Shown here: positions 1 through 9,329 of the stretch, piece after piece | How positions within the stretch are numbered: position 1 is the first letter of the stretch | How the letters are laid out: the number at the start of each line of letters is the position of its first letter | Program-made: the position numbers and the translations under genes | Origin: Verrucomicrobiaceae bacterium | Lineage (GTDB): Bacteria > Verrucomicrobiota > Verrucomicrobiia > Verrucomicrobiales > Verrucomicrobiaceae | DNA length: 64,000 nt | NCBI GenBank assembly: GCA_947466075.1 | Contig: CANIBP010000005.1 | Location: 1-64,000 of the forward strand | Reading direction: 5' to 3' | The notes under the pieces: generated by a model | Databases searched by the model: none | What the model saw: only the letters and a program-made list of their open reading frames with translations | Told to the model about the DNA's origin: nothing

Positions 1-135
1 AGGTTTGAAGTGCCATGCGAATTGAACCCGCTGCACGGCACGCCGTTGTACCAAAGTTGAATTATCAATGCTCGCGATGAACGGTGCTTTTGGAGGTCCT
101 CCCGAACATTCAAAATCCACGATGAATGGTCTTAA

Positions 136-447
136 CCGAGTGCCATTCGTGCCTGGCATCTTTTATATGAAGAAAGCCGGCGACAAAGTGAAGCTTGTTT
201 ACATCCGCAAGCTGAGCGCAAGGAAGCGGCCACCACGCTGGTTGACCATCAGATTGAATCCTCCGAACACTCTCCCAGCCCATGGACTCACATGACACCT
301 GGGCACGCCGTCTGGATGCAGGAAGGAAACCACGAAATGAAAGAGCGTCAGGAGCAACTCAAAAAGACTCAAGAAAAGCCCCGCACCCCACAGTTACTTC
401 CAGGCGCACCGCTGAATGTAAAACCGCAGGGCGCAAAAAACGAGTAA
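136..447 (+). pseudogene. Possible 3' remnant of a coding gene
   Basis: An open frame of 103 codons runs from just after a TAA at 133-135 to a TAA at 445-447. Its second half has protein-like composition: Lys/Glu/Gln-rich, then Pro-rich, ending GAKNE. No convincing start is present; the first in-frame ATG is at 292. The same frame upstream (1-60 and 61-135) is broken by stops at 58-60 and 133-135. It may be the decayed end of a gene whose body lies left of the window, or a fortuitous open frame. No family was recognised. Nothing else was seen in 1-465. Confidence 0.25.
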
Positions 448-465
448 TCACCGCAGAGAACGACT

Positions 466-1626
466 TCAGTTCTTCTTCAGAAAAGCCTGCTTGTCATACG
501 AGCAGAGATAGGCCTTGCACATGCCATTTTCATGCTGGCTGTAATACAGGCACAGGACCTCATTCGGCGTCTCAACCAGGTGCGGGTAGGAACAGTCGCC
601 CATGCTGTCCATGACAGCCCACTCGACGAGCTGCCGATCCGGCGTCCACCGGTAAATCGTGGAGTATGACTTCCGCTTGTCGAACACATCAGGGCCGGTG
701 AGAACGCGTTCGTCCTTTCCTCGATAAGAGGCGCGTGATCCGACGAACGCTTGCCCGCCGATCTCGACGAAATGTTCTCCTTCGGCGATCACGGGAAGTT
801 CGCGCAGTTTCCACTCCCGATAGGGAGGCTTGGCCACGGCGACGTTACAGGTCTTGCCATACTTGCGGCGGATGATAATCGACATCGTGCGATCCGGCTC
901 AAACCGCAGGGTGGATTCACTGGCGTTTGTAAACGGTGCCACGAGCGAAACGAAATCCCAGTGAATCCCGTCCTTCGAGTTGATCAGGTGGATCTGACGT
1001 TCCTTTGAAGTGCCTTTATTAGGAATCGCATGCGGAGGGCACCAGAACATACCCGACACCGGATCATGCATCACACCCCAGAAATAGAACGGCGCCTTGT
1101 AGCAGTCCTGCGCTTCACTCCATGTCTCGCCATCGGTTGAGACTCGCACCTGCGTCTGCCGGCTGGCATTGAAGTCGTAGCAGAAAAGCTTGTCGCCAAC
1201 CGCCAGAAACTCGGGCGTGCCTTGAAACTTGTTTGGATCGTTGGCAGGACAACTCGGGATCTCAGTCCAAGTTTTTCCTTCATCACGGCTGCGGTAGGTT
1301 TTCAGTCGGTCGGTTGACTCCAGTGTTTTATAGCGATGACCATCGCCATGGTAAAATGCAAGATAGATGTCTTTTTTGAAGCGAAAGAGACTCGGCCAGC
1401 CACCGAGGTCCGTCACAGCCCGAGTCCATGCAGGGCGCAGCACATCCGTCACACCATCCGACGTAATCACCGGCGCAGTGCGTTCAGGCTGGCGATGTTT
1501 TCCAATGGGCGGAAAGCCTGCGAACCGGTCTGCCTGTTCCGCATGAGAAATGCGCGACAAAGCAGGGCCGAAGAATGCCGCCCCCGCAAGAGCGCAACAA
1601 AGTGTGCGACGATGAATGAGAATCAT
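466..1626 (-). CDS. Sialidase-like (BNR/Asp-box) secreted protein
   Basis: A 386-residue protein with an N-terminal signal (Arg-Arg followed by a hydrophobic stretch ending near SHA, residue 29), so it is exported. The body carries Asp-box motifs (SRDEGKTW, STDGETW, SKDGIHW), which mark the blades of a sialidase-type propeller. The family includes exo-alpha-sialidases and other glycosidases or sugar-binding propellers; the substrate cannot be told from sequence. Its length is ordinary for the many Verrucomicrobial homologues. It stands alone on the minus strand, opposite the following operon. Several paralogues occur in this window (16964, 22303, 39223, 40866, 47487). Confidence 0.8.
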   Translation of the reverse strand: MILIHRRTLCCALAGAAFFGPALSRISHAEQADRFAGFPPIGKHRQPERTAPVITSDGVTDVLRPAWTRAVTDLGGWPSLFRFKKDIYLAFYHGDGHRYKTLESTDRLKTYRSRDEGKTWTEIPSCPANDPNKFQGTPEFLAVGDKLFCYDFNASRQTQVRVSTDGETWSEAQDCYKAPFYFWGVMHDPVSGMFWCPPHAIPNKGTSKERQIHLINSKDGIHWDFVSLVAPFTNASESTLRFEPDRTMSIIIRRKYGKTCNVAVAKPPYREWKLRELPVIAEGEHFVEIGGQAFVGSRASYRGKDERVLTGPDVFDKRKSYSTIYRWTPDRQLVEWAVMDSMGDCSYPHLVETPNEVLCLYYSQHENGMCKAYLCSYDKQAFLKKN

Positions 1627-1829
1627 ATGAGTAAAGGGGGGGAATACCTGACTGCTAGGAAATTGCTTTTGAGGGGGCCGGGCCGGTTTTGAACCGACGT
1701 GAGATGGCTGAAGCGAGATTCATGACGAATTTGCAACGCTCATGACCATAGCTTTCCTGCACGCGGTGACATGATTTTTTGCAGCGGGCTTTTGTTGGTA
1801 GAATGAAGGCCGTTTTGACTCAGCGGGAT

Positions 1830-2012
1830 TCAATCGGCATCGAGAATGAGGATGCGGCCCTCTTCGAGCGGGACTTTCAAGAGGATTCGTTGCTGTGGTG
1901 GGTGTCCCAGCCGGGGTCAATGCCCCCGGCTACAAACTCATCGTCATCGGCGGAGAGCCTCGTCGATCAAAACCTGCTTGCGATGCAGGCGCTCTTTCCA
2001 GCGGCCAAGCCC
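1830..2012 (-). pseudogene. Decayed coding fragments in a 459-bp gap
   Basis: The 1627-2085 gap has no intact gene. On the minus strand two short stretches read like protein C-termini. One ends at a TGA at 1944-1946 (GLGRWKERLHRKQVLIDEA). The other ends at a TGA at 1830-1832 (LLKVPLEEGRILILDAD). They lie in different frames, as expected for a frameshifted, decayed gene. DUF1501 genes are usually paired with a DUF1549/DUF1553 cytochrome gene, but these fragments are too short to show that this is the missing partner. The rest of the gap holds nothing recognisable. Confidence 0.25.
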
Positions 2013-2085
2013 TGACTCTTTTCAGTCGGACGGCAAGTCAGGCGATGTGGCGGCGTAGGTTTGGGAGCAACTTCTCGCCACGCGC

Positions 2086-3456
2086 ATGAATCCCACGACT
2101 GCATCCATCACTCAGGCCTTCAGTCCCGCTCGCGGAGATCTGCTGCGCGTCGGCTCCACACGGCGCGGTTTTCTTCAGACTGGCCTCGCTGGCTTGGCGG
2201 GTGTTTCGATGCCTTCCTTGCTCCAGCAGCAGGCGCTCGCGGCAGCGACAGGGCAGGCGAAGCGCAAGACGAACGTGATCCTCTTCTGGCTCTCCGGCGG
2301 GCCGAGCCACATCGACATGTGGGACCCGAAACCGGACGCGCCGAGCGAGATTCGCGGCCCCTTCGGCCATATTTCGACGAAAGTGCCTGGCATTCATGTC
2401 TGCGAGCATCTGCCGCTCACCGCAAAGATCATGGACAAGCTCACGCTGATCCGCTCGGTTGATTGCAGCGCCAGCAATCATACGCCGATCACCATGCAGG
2501 CCTGCAATCCGCTCGCCAAACGCACGAATGATGGTCGCGATGGCGGCGGCTGGCCGTCGATGGGTTCGATTGCGGCGAAGTTTCGCGGGGCGAATGCGCC
2601 GGGCATTCCCGGCTACGTCGCGTTGGCGGATTCGCTCGTTTCCGACATCTGGGGGGCGGGGCACATGGGTGGCGACTTTGAACCTGTCAGCGGCAAGGAT
2701 TTGTCCGGAAGGCTCAAACTCTCCGAAGGCCTCACGGTTGATCGACTCGGCAATCGCCGGGATTTGCTGGCACAAATGGATGACTGGAAGCGCAGCGTCG
2801 ATGGCAATGCTCAAATCGCCGCTGCGGACCGCTACACACAACAGGCCTACGAAGTGCTCATGACCGGCAACGCGCAACGCGCCTTCAATCTCGATGCCGA
2901 AACGCCCGCGATGCGCGACCGCTATGGCCGCGACAGCATTGGCGAAAAAGCGCTACTGGCACGTCGTCTCGTCGAAGCCGGCTCCACCTTTGTCACCGTG
3001 AGCGGCGCGTGGGGTTACTTTGATCACCATGGCGATGAAGTGAAGTGGGGAGGCATCAAAAAAGGCCTCACACCGTTGCTGCCCAGCGTGGACCGCACGC
3101 TGCATGCCATCGTCACCGATCTCGAAGATCGCGGCCTGCTCGACAGCACGCTGATCCTCATGATGGGCGAGTTTGGCCGCAGTCCAACGATCAACAAGAA
3201 CGCGGGGCGCGATCACTGGCCGCGCGTGATGTCCATGGTCGTCGCCGGTGGCGGCATGAAGCACGGCCAGGTCATCGGCAGCACTGATCGACAAGGTGGT
3301 GACATCGACAGCCGCCGCGTCGCGCCGGGAGATCTCGCCGCGACGGTGTTTCATCATCTCGGCATCGAGCAGAACACCAACTGGATCGATCCGCAGGGTC
3401 GTCCTCGACCCATCGTAGCTGATGAAGGCAAGGTGATCAGCGAATTGGTTGGCTGA
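2086..3456 (+). CDS. DUF1501 domain-containing protein
   Basis: A 456-residue protein of the DUF1501 family, an alkaline-phosphatase/sulfatase-fold group common in Planctomycetes and Verrucomicrobia. The N-terminus has a twin-arginine motif (STRRGF, residues 25-30) and a hydrophobic stretch to about residue 50, so Tat export is expected. Family landmarks are GGPSHIDMWDPKP (about 71-83), MMGEFGRSP and GRDHWPR near the C-terminus, where metal ligands would sit. The biochemical role of the family is not established. These genes normally sit beside a DUF1549/DUF1553 cytochrome gene; none is intact here, which is unusual. The next gene follows after about 30 bp on the same strand. Confidence 0.9.
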   Translation: MNPTTASITQAFSPARGDLLRVGSTRRGFLQTGLAGLAGVSMPSLLQQQALAAATGQAKRKTNVILFWLSGGPSHIDMWDPKPDAPSEIRGPFGHISTKVPGIHVCEHLPLTAKIMDKLTLIRSVDCSASNHTPITMQACNPLAKRTNDGRDGGGWPSMGSIAAKFRGANAPGIPGYVALADSLVSDIWGAGHMGGDFEPVSGKDLSGRLKLSEGLTVDRLGNRRDLLAQMDDWKRSVDGNAQIAAADRYTQQAYEVLMTGNAQRAFNLDAETPAMRDRYGRDSIGEKALLARRLVEAGSTFVTVSGAWGYFDHHGDEVKWGGIKKGLTPLLPSVDRTLHAIVTDLEDRGLLDSTLILMMGEFGRSPTINKNAGRDHWPRVMSMVVAGGGMKHGQVIGSTDRQGGDIDSRRVAPGDLAATVFHHLGIEQNTNWIDPQGRPRPIVADEGKVISELVG

Positions 3457-3488
3457 GTTCGGTGCGTGAGCGCATTCTACCGCACCTC

Positions 3489-4952
3489 ATGAATGCACGC
3501 CTTATCCTCGCGATCCTTGCCACCGCGCTTCCACTTTCTGCGCATGACCTCGTCATCGCTAACGGTCATATCATGGATCCGGCGAGCGGTCTCGATGCCG
3601 TGAGGCACATCGGCATCACGGGCGGTAAAATCAGCGCGATCTCCGAGACACCGCTGAAAGGCGACAAAGTCCTCGATGTGGCCGGGCATGTCGTGTCACC
3701 CGGCTTCATCGACATCCATGCGCACGGCCAGACCACCGGCGACATGCAGATCCAGGCGCGTGATGGCGTGACGACGGCGCTCGACATGGAGGTCGGCGTT
3801 TATCCGGTGAGTGATTGGTATCGCTCCATGGAAGGCAAGGCACCGCTGAATTTCGGAGCCGCTGTCGGTCACATCACGGTGCGCTTTGCCGCGTTTCATC
3901 CGCAGCTTCGCATCGGTCACTGGGCGGTTAATCGCGCTCGTGTTTCCGGCCTCGGCGCATCGCCAGCGGGTGCCAACAAGATCGCGAGCGAGGCTGAATT
4001 GAAGCTCATGGACGAGGCGATTCGTCGTGGGCTGGATGAAGGCGCGCTGGGCATCGGCTTCGGCATCAATTACACGCCAGCGGCCGATCCGAGTGAGATC
4101 GAGGCCATGTTTCGCATTGCCGCAGAACGCAAGGTGCCCGCTTTTGTCCACACGCGCGCCTTTGGCATCGCCGCGATCCGCGAGGCTATCGATACGGCAA
4201 AGAAGACCGGCGCGGCGCTGCACATCGTGCATGTCGGCAGCAGCGGCATCACGGATGTGCCGGAAGTTTTGAAGCTGATCGACGCCAGCAAGGCCGCTGG
4301 CATGGATCTCACGACCGAAGTCTATCCCTACACCGCTGCATCCACCGCGCTGGAGTCCGCGATGTTCAACCCCGGCTGGCAGGACAACCTCAAAATCAGT
4401 TATGGCGATCTCGCCTGGGCTGCGACGGGTGAGCGGCTCTCAAAGGAGACCTTTGAGTCGTATCGCAAACAAGGCGGCTGGGTGATCATCTACATGATGA
4501 AGGACGAGAACGTCGAGAAGGCCATCGCGCATCCCGGCGTGATGATCGCCAGCGATGGCATCCCGTTCGTCGATGGTAAAGGTCATCCGCGCGGTGCAGG
4601 CACCTATGCGCGGGTGCTCGGCCATTACTCCCGCGAGAAGAAACTGCTGCCGCTCATGGACGCGCTGGCGAAGATGACCATCCTGCCCGCCAAGCGCCTC
4701 GAAGGCCATGTGCCGATGATGAAACACAAGGGCCGTATTGCCATCGGAGCCGATGCGGACATCACTGTCTTTGATCCGGACGCAGTGATCGACCGTGCCA
4801 CCTTTGAAGCTCCCACCACGCCTTCGGCAGGCATTCCCCATGTCATCGTCGGCGGCGAGTTCGTCGTGCGCGACGGGCAATTGATCAAGGAAGCAAGGCC
4901 AGGGAAAGCAGTGCGGATCGCCTCGCCTGCCAACGCGGGCGGAAGCAAGTGA
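3489..4952 (+). CDS. Secreted amidohydrolase, N-acyl-D-amino-acid deacylase type
   Basis: A metal-dependent amidohydrolase of about 487 residues. I chose the ATG at 3489 because it opens directly into a signal peptide (MNARLILAILATALPLSAH). A GTG at 3462 would add nine residues. The HxH metal site is DIHAHG (His77, His79). Later ligands are apparent in HTRAFG, HIVHVGSSG and ASDGIP, so the site looks complete. Relatives include D-aminoacylases and dihydroorotase-like enzymes; the exact amide or ester substrate is unknown. It precedes the esterase/glycosidase chain and may act on N-acyl groups of the same substrate. Confidence 0.82.
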   Translation: MNARLILAILATALPLSAHDLVIANGHIMDPASGLDAVRHIGITGGKISAISETPLKGDKVLDVAGHVVSPGFIDIHAHGQTTGDMQIQARDGVTTALDMEVGVYPVSDWYRSMEGKAPLNFGAAVGHITVRFAAFHPQLRIGHWAVNRARVSGLGASPAGANKIASEAELKLMDEAIRRGLDEGALGIGFGINYTPAADPSEIEAMFRIAAERKVPAFVHTRAFGIAAIREAIDTAKKTGAALHIVHVGSSGITDVPEVLKLIDASKAAGMDLTTEVYPYTAASTALESAMFNPGWQDNLKISYGDLAWAATGERLSKETFESYRKQGGWVIIYMMKDENVEKAIAHPGVMIASDGIPFVDGKGHPRGAGTYARVLGHYSREKKLLPLMDALAKMTILPAKRLEGHVPMMKHKGRIAIGADADITVFDPDAVIDRATFEAPTTPSAGIPHVIVGGEFVVRDGQLIKEARPGKAVRIASPANAGGSK

Positions 4953-5083
4953 TGAACGACGCAGGTTCCCCCTCGCCGGCTTGCCGCTCTCGACATTTCC
5001 GAAATCGCTCTCACTCGTTTGCCCAACCCATGATGAAACTTCCGACCATCCACCGAATCCACGCCAGACCGCTTTTCAGGTCG

Positions 5084-6124
5084 ATGCGACGGTATGCGTC
5101 TCTCCTCCTCGCCGCTGTTGCGTTGTGCGGGTCTGGTGTGCCGCGCTTGTCCGCCGCCGAACGGGCGATCGGTCAGCTCCGGCCGCTGCTCGTGGACGAG
5201 TGCGGCGCGGCCATCACTTCCGCACCGGCGTGGATGCAGCGACGCGACGCCGTGCGCGCGGAATGGCAGGCCTTCCTCGGCGAGTTTCCCAAGGAACGCG
5301 CTCCATTGAAGGTGGAGGTGCAGGCCACCGAAACGCTCGCGGAGTTCACGCGCCAGCACGTGAAGTATCAGGTCGAGGAAGGGGTGTTCACGGATGCTTA
5401 CGTGCTCACTCCCAAGAACGCCACGGGGAAGCTCCCCGGCGTCGTCGTGTTCCATCAGACCGTGAAGACGCAGGCGCAGCAGGCTGCGGGCGTGGATGCT
5501 TCGGTGCCCGAACTGATGCACGGTGTGCAGCTCGTGAAACGCGGCTACTTGGTGGTGTGCCCGCGGTGCTTCATCTTCGATGACGGAGCCGGTTACGCCG
5601 AGTGGGTGAAGCGCCTGCAACAACGCCACCCGGCGTGGACAGGCATGGCGCGCATGACGTGGGACGGCATCCGGGCGGCGGATTATCTGGAGTCGTTGCC
5701 ACTGGTGGACCACGAGCGCATCGGGTGCCTGGGGCATTCGCTGGGGGCGAAGGAAGTGCTCTACGCCGCCGCATTCGACGAGCGGTTCAAGGTCGCCGTG
5801 TTCAGCGAAGGCGGCATCGGACTCACCTTCAGCAACTGGGATGCGCCTTGGTATCTCGGTCCGCGCAGCCGGCCGCCGGCCTTCACGCACGAACACCATG
5901 AACTCCTGGCACTGATCGCGCCCCGGCCATTTCTCCTGCTCGCCGGCGATTCGGCCGACAGCAATCAAAGCGCCGCCTTCATCGAGGCCGCCCGCCCGGT
6001 CTATGAACTGCTGGGCGCGCGGGATAACGTGCGTTTGCTCAATCACCACCAGGGACATCGCTACCCGGCGGAAGCCCAGGCTGCCGCCGAGGAACTGCTC
6101 GACCGGCATCTCAAAGCGAAATGA
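5084..6124 (+). CDS. Secreted alpha/beta hydrolase, dienelactone hydrolase/acetyl xylan esterase type
   Basis: Exported alpha/beta hydrolase. The ATG at 5084 gives a clean signal peptide (MRRYASLLLAAVALCGSG, cut near SAAE), 346 residues in all. An ATG at 4952 (overlapping the previous TGA) or at 5030 would add residues that do not look coding. The nucleophile elbow is GHSLG with Ser219; an Asp in LAGDSADS and a His in NHHQGHRYP complete the triad. Likely activity is de-esterification of carbohydrate (acetyl or similar). It overlaps the next gene by 4 bp (ATGA at 6121), so the two are probably translationally coupled. It is distantly related to the hydrolase at 9243. Confidence 0.8.
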   Translation: MRRYASLLLAAVALCGSGVPRLSAAERAIGQLRPLLVDECGAAITSAPAWMQRRDAVRAEWQAFLGEFPKERAPLKVEVQATETLAEFTRQHVKYQVEEGVFTDAYVLTPKNATGKLPGVVVFHQTVKTQAQQAAGVDASVPELMHGVQLVKRGYLVVCPRCFIFDDGAGYAEWVKRLQQRHPAWTGMARMTWDGIRAADYLESLPLVDHERIGCLGHSLGAKEVLYAAAFDERFKVAVFSEGGIGLTFSNWDAPWYLGPRSRPPAFTHEHHELLALIAPRPFLLLAGDSADSNQSAAFIEAARPVYELLGARDNVRLLNHHQGHRYPAEAQAAAEELLDRHLKAK

Positions 6125-9100
6125 ATATCCGCTGTGTGGCAGCTTGTTTTTCTCATTCAATGATTCGCCTCTTTATCCTCGCTATTCTCTTCACCACCAG
6201 CCTTCGCGCAGCCGATGCGATTGTGGTGCGCGGCACGGCAATCATCGACGGCGCGTTGGAAGAGTCGTTTTGGTCTCAGGCTTCCGTGCAGTCCGACTTC
6301 ACGGTGTTCCAAACGGGCAGGCACGTCGCCGACACCACGTTCCGGCTCGCGCACGATGATGCCTGGCTTTACGTCGGCATCGATTGCCGGCACGAGTCGC
6401 TGAAGTTGTTGCAACCCACCGTGAAGGGACATGATCGTGGGGCGATGAAGGATGAGTCGATCGAGGTGTTCCTCGCCCCGCGAGTGACGGAGCCTGCCTA
6501 CTTTTACCACTATGCGCTGAGCTTCGGTGGCGCATGGGACGAGCGGCTCATCACCGGTCCGAACGTGAAGGAATTCTGGGATGTGCCCTGGCGCTCGGCC
6601 ACTCGACGCACGGATCATGATTGGACGGCGGAGATCGCGGTGCCGCTTTCTCTGCTGCGCTCCGGCGGCGGACTTCACGACCTGCGGCTCAACGTGGCGC
6701 GCAATCGACGCGTGCCGGTGATTGACTCACAGAACGTGGTCATCAGCGAGTCGCGCGAGAGCAGCAGTTGGTCGCCGGTGAAAAGCAGCTTTCACCAGCA
6801 GGCTGCGTTTCGTGCTGTCACTGGTTTTCCAGCCGCACTGGAGATCCGCGAGCCGCCGCTGGTTGGCATCAGCAAGGCGAGTGCTGAGCTGTCGGCAGCT
6901 CGTGTCAGCCTGCAAAATCATGGAGCCGCCGCAGCCAAGGTGCGTTTGGCCATCGGCTCAACTCGTGGAGAGGTGTTGCAGTTGGAGCCCAAACAGATTC
7001 TCGAAACGCAGCTCGCCTTGCAGGATCCCAGCCCGGAGCAGGCGGAGCTGAGTTTGCTCGATGCCGCCACGGATGAAGTGCTTGGCACCGAGGTCATCGA
7101 GGACACCAGCGTCTGGCGACCTCTCACGGCCTTCCTGGATCGCAACTACTACACCAGCGAAACCGAGGCGGTGATTCACTACCGGGTCAACCCGGGCCAG
7201 GGGCTGAAGCTGGTGGCGCGTTCGTCGGAGGGAAGCGAACTCGGAAGCGTCTCTCCCGTGCCCGTCAGCGGTCAGCTCAAGGTTCCGCTGAGCCAGTCCA
7301 TCACGCTGCAGCTTCATCGTGACGAGCGGGTGGTCTTTGAACTCAAGCTTCCCATGCGGAGACTGCCGTCGCAGCCGGGAGCGGAGTGGAAGATCGATCA
7401 AGCCCGACGTCTGGTATTGAACAACGGCAAGCCGTTTGTGCCCTTTGGCATGATCATGTCCGGCGTGCGCGACGACGATGAAGCCGCGTTCAAGCAGCTT
7501 GCCGCTCATGGATTCAATACCTTCGTCGTTTGGAACAAGACCACTCCGCAGGGCATGGCGAACTACCAGCGGCTGGCGGCAAAACATCGTCTCGCCCTCG
7601 TCAGTTGCCCCGACGAATGCGCGGAACCGATCCTCTGGGACGCGCACGCTCGCTATGATGGTGAGCTTTTGAAAGAGGTGCGGCGCATCACGGATTTGCA
7701 AAACCTCACCCAGCTCAAGAATGTGCTGACGCTGCCGATCTCCCTTTCCGATCGCGAGGCGATCTACGGTGAGTTTTTTCACAAGAACCTCGATCGCATG
7801 ATCGCCGGAGTCGAAGCCGTGAAACACGCTCCGAATCTCGCCGCGCACTTCATCATGGACGAGCCCCTGCCCAAGGAGGCGTTCAACCAGGTGAGGTTCG
7901 GCCAGGAATACTTTGTCCGAGTGCGACAAGCCGATGGCTACCATCCCGTCATCGTCAACTACTCCAGCCACATCCCCGCAGGCACGGACTACACGAATTG
8001 GTGCGACATCCTCGTCACCGATCCCTATTGGCATCCGCCCGCAGGAGACGAGGTGCGCAGCACTCCGAATCACGTTGCCAAGGTCGCGTGGATGACCCGG
8101 CAACGTGCCGAGACAGCACGACAGCCGGTTTGGCAAATCCTTGCCTGTCCGCGCTGGAGTCGTCTCTACAAGCGACCGCTGACGGCTGCCGAGATCCGCT
8201 GCCAGACCTGGCTCGCGCTCATCTATCGGGCCACTGGCATTTTCACCTTCGCCTACGGCAACATGCGCGAGACGGACTGGCAGACGTGCCAGCAACTCGG
8301 CAAGGAGATCAGCCTGCTCACACCCTTCATCGCCGGCCCGGAGCCATTGACGAGCATCCGCTACAACCGTGCTGTGCTGGACGTGGCGGAAAGCGTTCCC
8401 AGCTATGTTGAATCTCCCTTTGATCCTAAAGCCGAGCACTACCCGGATGTCCACGTCGGCATCTTCCAGAACGAGCAGGGGCAAGTCATCCTGCTGGCCG
8501 CCAACGTCCGTCATCACCCCGTGCGTTGCAGCTTTGCCGCCGATCAAATGACCGCCGCGCGGCAGGTGTTTGGCACGCAGAACATGGAAATCCACGACCA
8601 TGGCTTCAACGACACTCTGGAGCCGTATGCCACTCGCGCCTGGTATTTGCAAAGCACGGGCGACAAGACACTGCGTGTGCAGCAAATCGTTTTGAAGCAC
8701 GACCTCATGAGAATGGAACCCTTTCTCCCCGGCGGCTTGAGAAAAGGGCGCAAAAACCTGCTGCCCAATCCCAGCTTCGAAGACACCACCGCCGCAGGTT
8801 GCGCCGATTACTGCCTCATGACGACCGGTGCGACGATTCACGAGAACGGAGCCCGCTTTGGCAAACGCTGCATTCAACTCACGAAGACAACCACCAGCGG
8901 CTACGAGCAGCTGATGTTGCGCTGCGATCCCGTGAGCGATGCCGCCCGGACTTATACCCTCTCGGTTTATCTCAAAGCCGATCAAACCGGACGAGATGCT
9001 TGGCTGCGCGGCATGAAGATGAACGCCGAAAAAGAGCACGGCGAAGCCATTGCGCTCAAACTCAGCACCGAGTGGCAACGCTACTCCATCACCGGCGTGA

Positions 9101-9246
9101 TTCCCGCCAACGTCAGCGAAGCCAGCTACGAAATCCGCCTCCGCGAGCCCGGAACCATCTGGGTGGATGGAGCGCAGCTCGAACTCGGCGCAACGGCGAC
9201 TGAGTTTGAGGACTCTGCGGACCACTCCAACCCTCGTCGCCCATGA
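6121..9246 (+). CDS. Large secreted CBM9-like / TIM-barrel / C-terminal CBM protein
   Basis: A 1041-residue exported protein. The first ATG (6121) overlaps the upstream stop as ATGA. A second ATG at 6160 opens directly into a signal peptide (MIRLFILAILFTTSLRAADA). Residues about 30-230 resemble a CBM9-type sugar-binding fold (IDGALEESFW near the start, FRLAHDDAWLYVGIDC). The middle, about 430-750, looks like a (beta/alpha)8 glycosidase barrel (FVPFGM, HGFNTFVVWN, HFIMDEP). The last 150 residues look like a CBM4/9-type jelly roll (NLLPNPSFEDT, WVDGAQLELG). No GH family can be assigned; a Glu in IMDEP is a candidate catalytic residue. It sits in a run of carbohydrate-active genes with 4-bp overlaps on both sides. 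Confidence 0.75.
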   Translation: MNIRCVAACFSHSMIRLFILAILFTTSLRAADAIVVRGTAIIDGALEESFWSQASVQSDFTVFQTGRHVADTTFRLAHDDAWLYVGIDCRHESLKLLQPTVKGHDRGAMKDESIEVFLAPRVTEPAYFYHYALSFGGAWDERLITGPNVKEFWDVPWRSATRRTDHDWTAEIAVPLSLLRSGGGLHDLRLNVARNRRVPVIDSQNVVISESRESSSWSPVKSSFHQQAAFRAVTGFPAALEIREPPLVGISKASAELSAARVSLQNHGAAAAKVRLAIGSTRGEVLQLEPKQILETQLALQDPSPEQAELSLLDAATDEVLGTEVIEDTSVWRPLTAFLDRNYYTSETEAVIHYRVNPGQGLKLVARSSEGSELGSVSPVPVSGQLKVPLSQSITLQLHRDERVVFELKLPMRRLPSQPGAEWKIDQARRLVLNNGKPFVPFGMIMSGVRDDDEAAFKQLAAHGFNTFVVWNKTTPQGMANYQRLAAKHRLALVSCPDECAEPILWDAHARYDGELLKEVRRITDLQNLTQLKNVLTLPISLSDREAIYGEFFHKNLDRMIAGVEAVKHAPNLAAHFIMDEPLPKEAFNQVRFGQEYFVRVRQADGYHPVIVNYSSHIPAGTDYTNWCDILVTDPYWHPPAGDEVRSTPNHVAKVAWMTRQRAETARQPVWQILACPRWSRLYKRPLTAAEIRCQTWLALIYRATGIFTFAYGNMRETDWQTCQQLGKEISLLTPFIAGPEPLTSIRYNRAVLDVAESVPSYVESPFDPKAEHYPDVHVGIFQNEQGQVILLAANVRHHPVRCSFAADQMTAARQVFGTQNMEIHDHGFNDTLEPYATRAWYLQSTGDKTLRVQQIVLKHDLMRMEPFLPGGLRKGRKNLLPNPSFEDTTAAGCADYCLMTTGATIHENGARFGKRCIQLTKTTTSGYEQLMLRCDPVSDAARTYTLSVYLKADQTGRDAWLRGMKMNAEKEHGEAIALKLSTEWQRYSITGVIPANVSEASYEIRLREPGTIWVDGAQLELGATATEFEDSADHSNPRRP

Positions 9247-9329
9247 ACACACGTCGCCAATTCATCACCACTGTTGCCGGTGTCGCTGCCGTCTCGTCGA
9301 AGGCGAGCGCTGCTGAGCCGAAGCCCGAG
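9243..9329 (+). repeat. 87-bp leader repeat, copy 1
   Basis: Bases 9243-9329 encode the Tat leader and first mature residues of the esterase. They match 16769-16855 with a single mismatch (tcgtcg versus tcatcg). Similarity begins at the ATG and stops abruptly after the codon for Glu29. Confidence 0.95.

Noticed and set aside
4625..6160. 511-codon open frame on the minus strand
   Set aside because: It lies antisense to two clear genes (amidohydrolase and esterase) and has Arg/His-rich, domain-free composition. High GC in the true genes creates such mirror frames.
6958..9252. 764-codon open frame on the minus strand
   Set aside because: It is antisense to the CBM9-like/TIM-barrel gene, has no signal peptide or recognised motif, and is incompatible with the coupled plus-strand chain.
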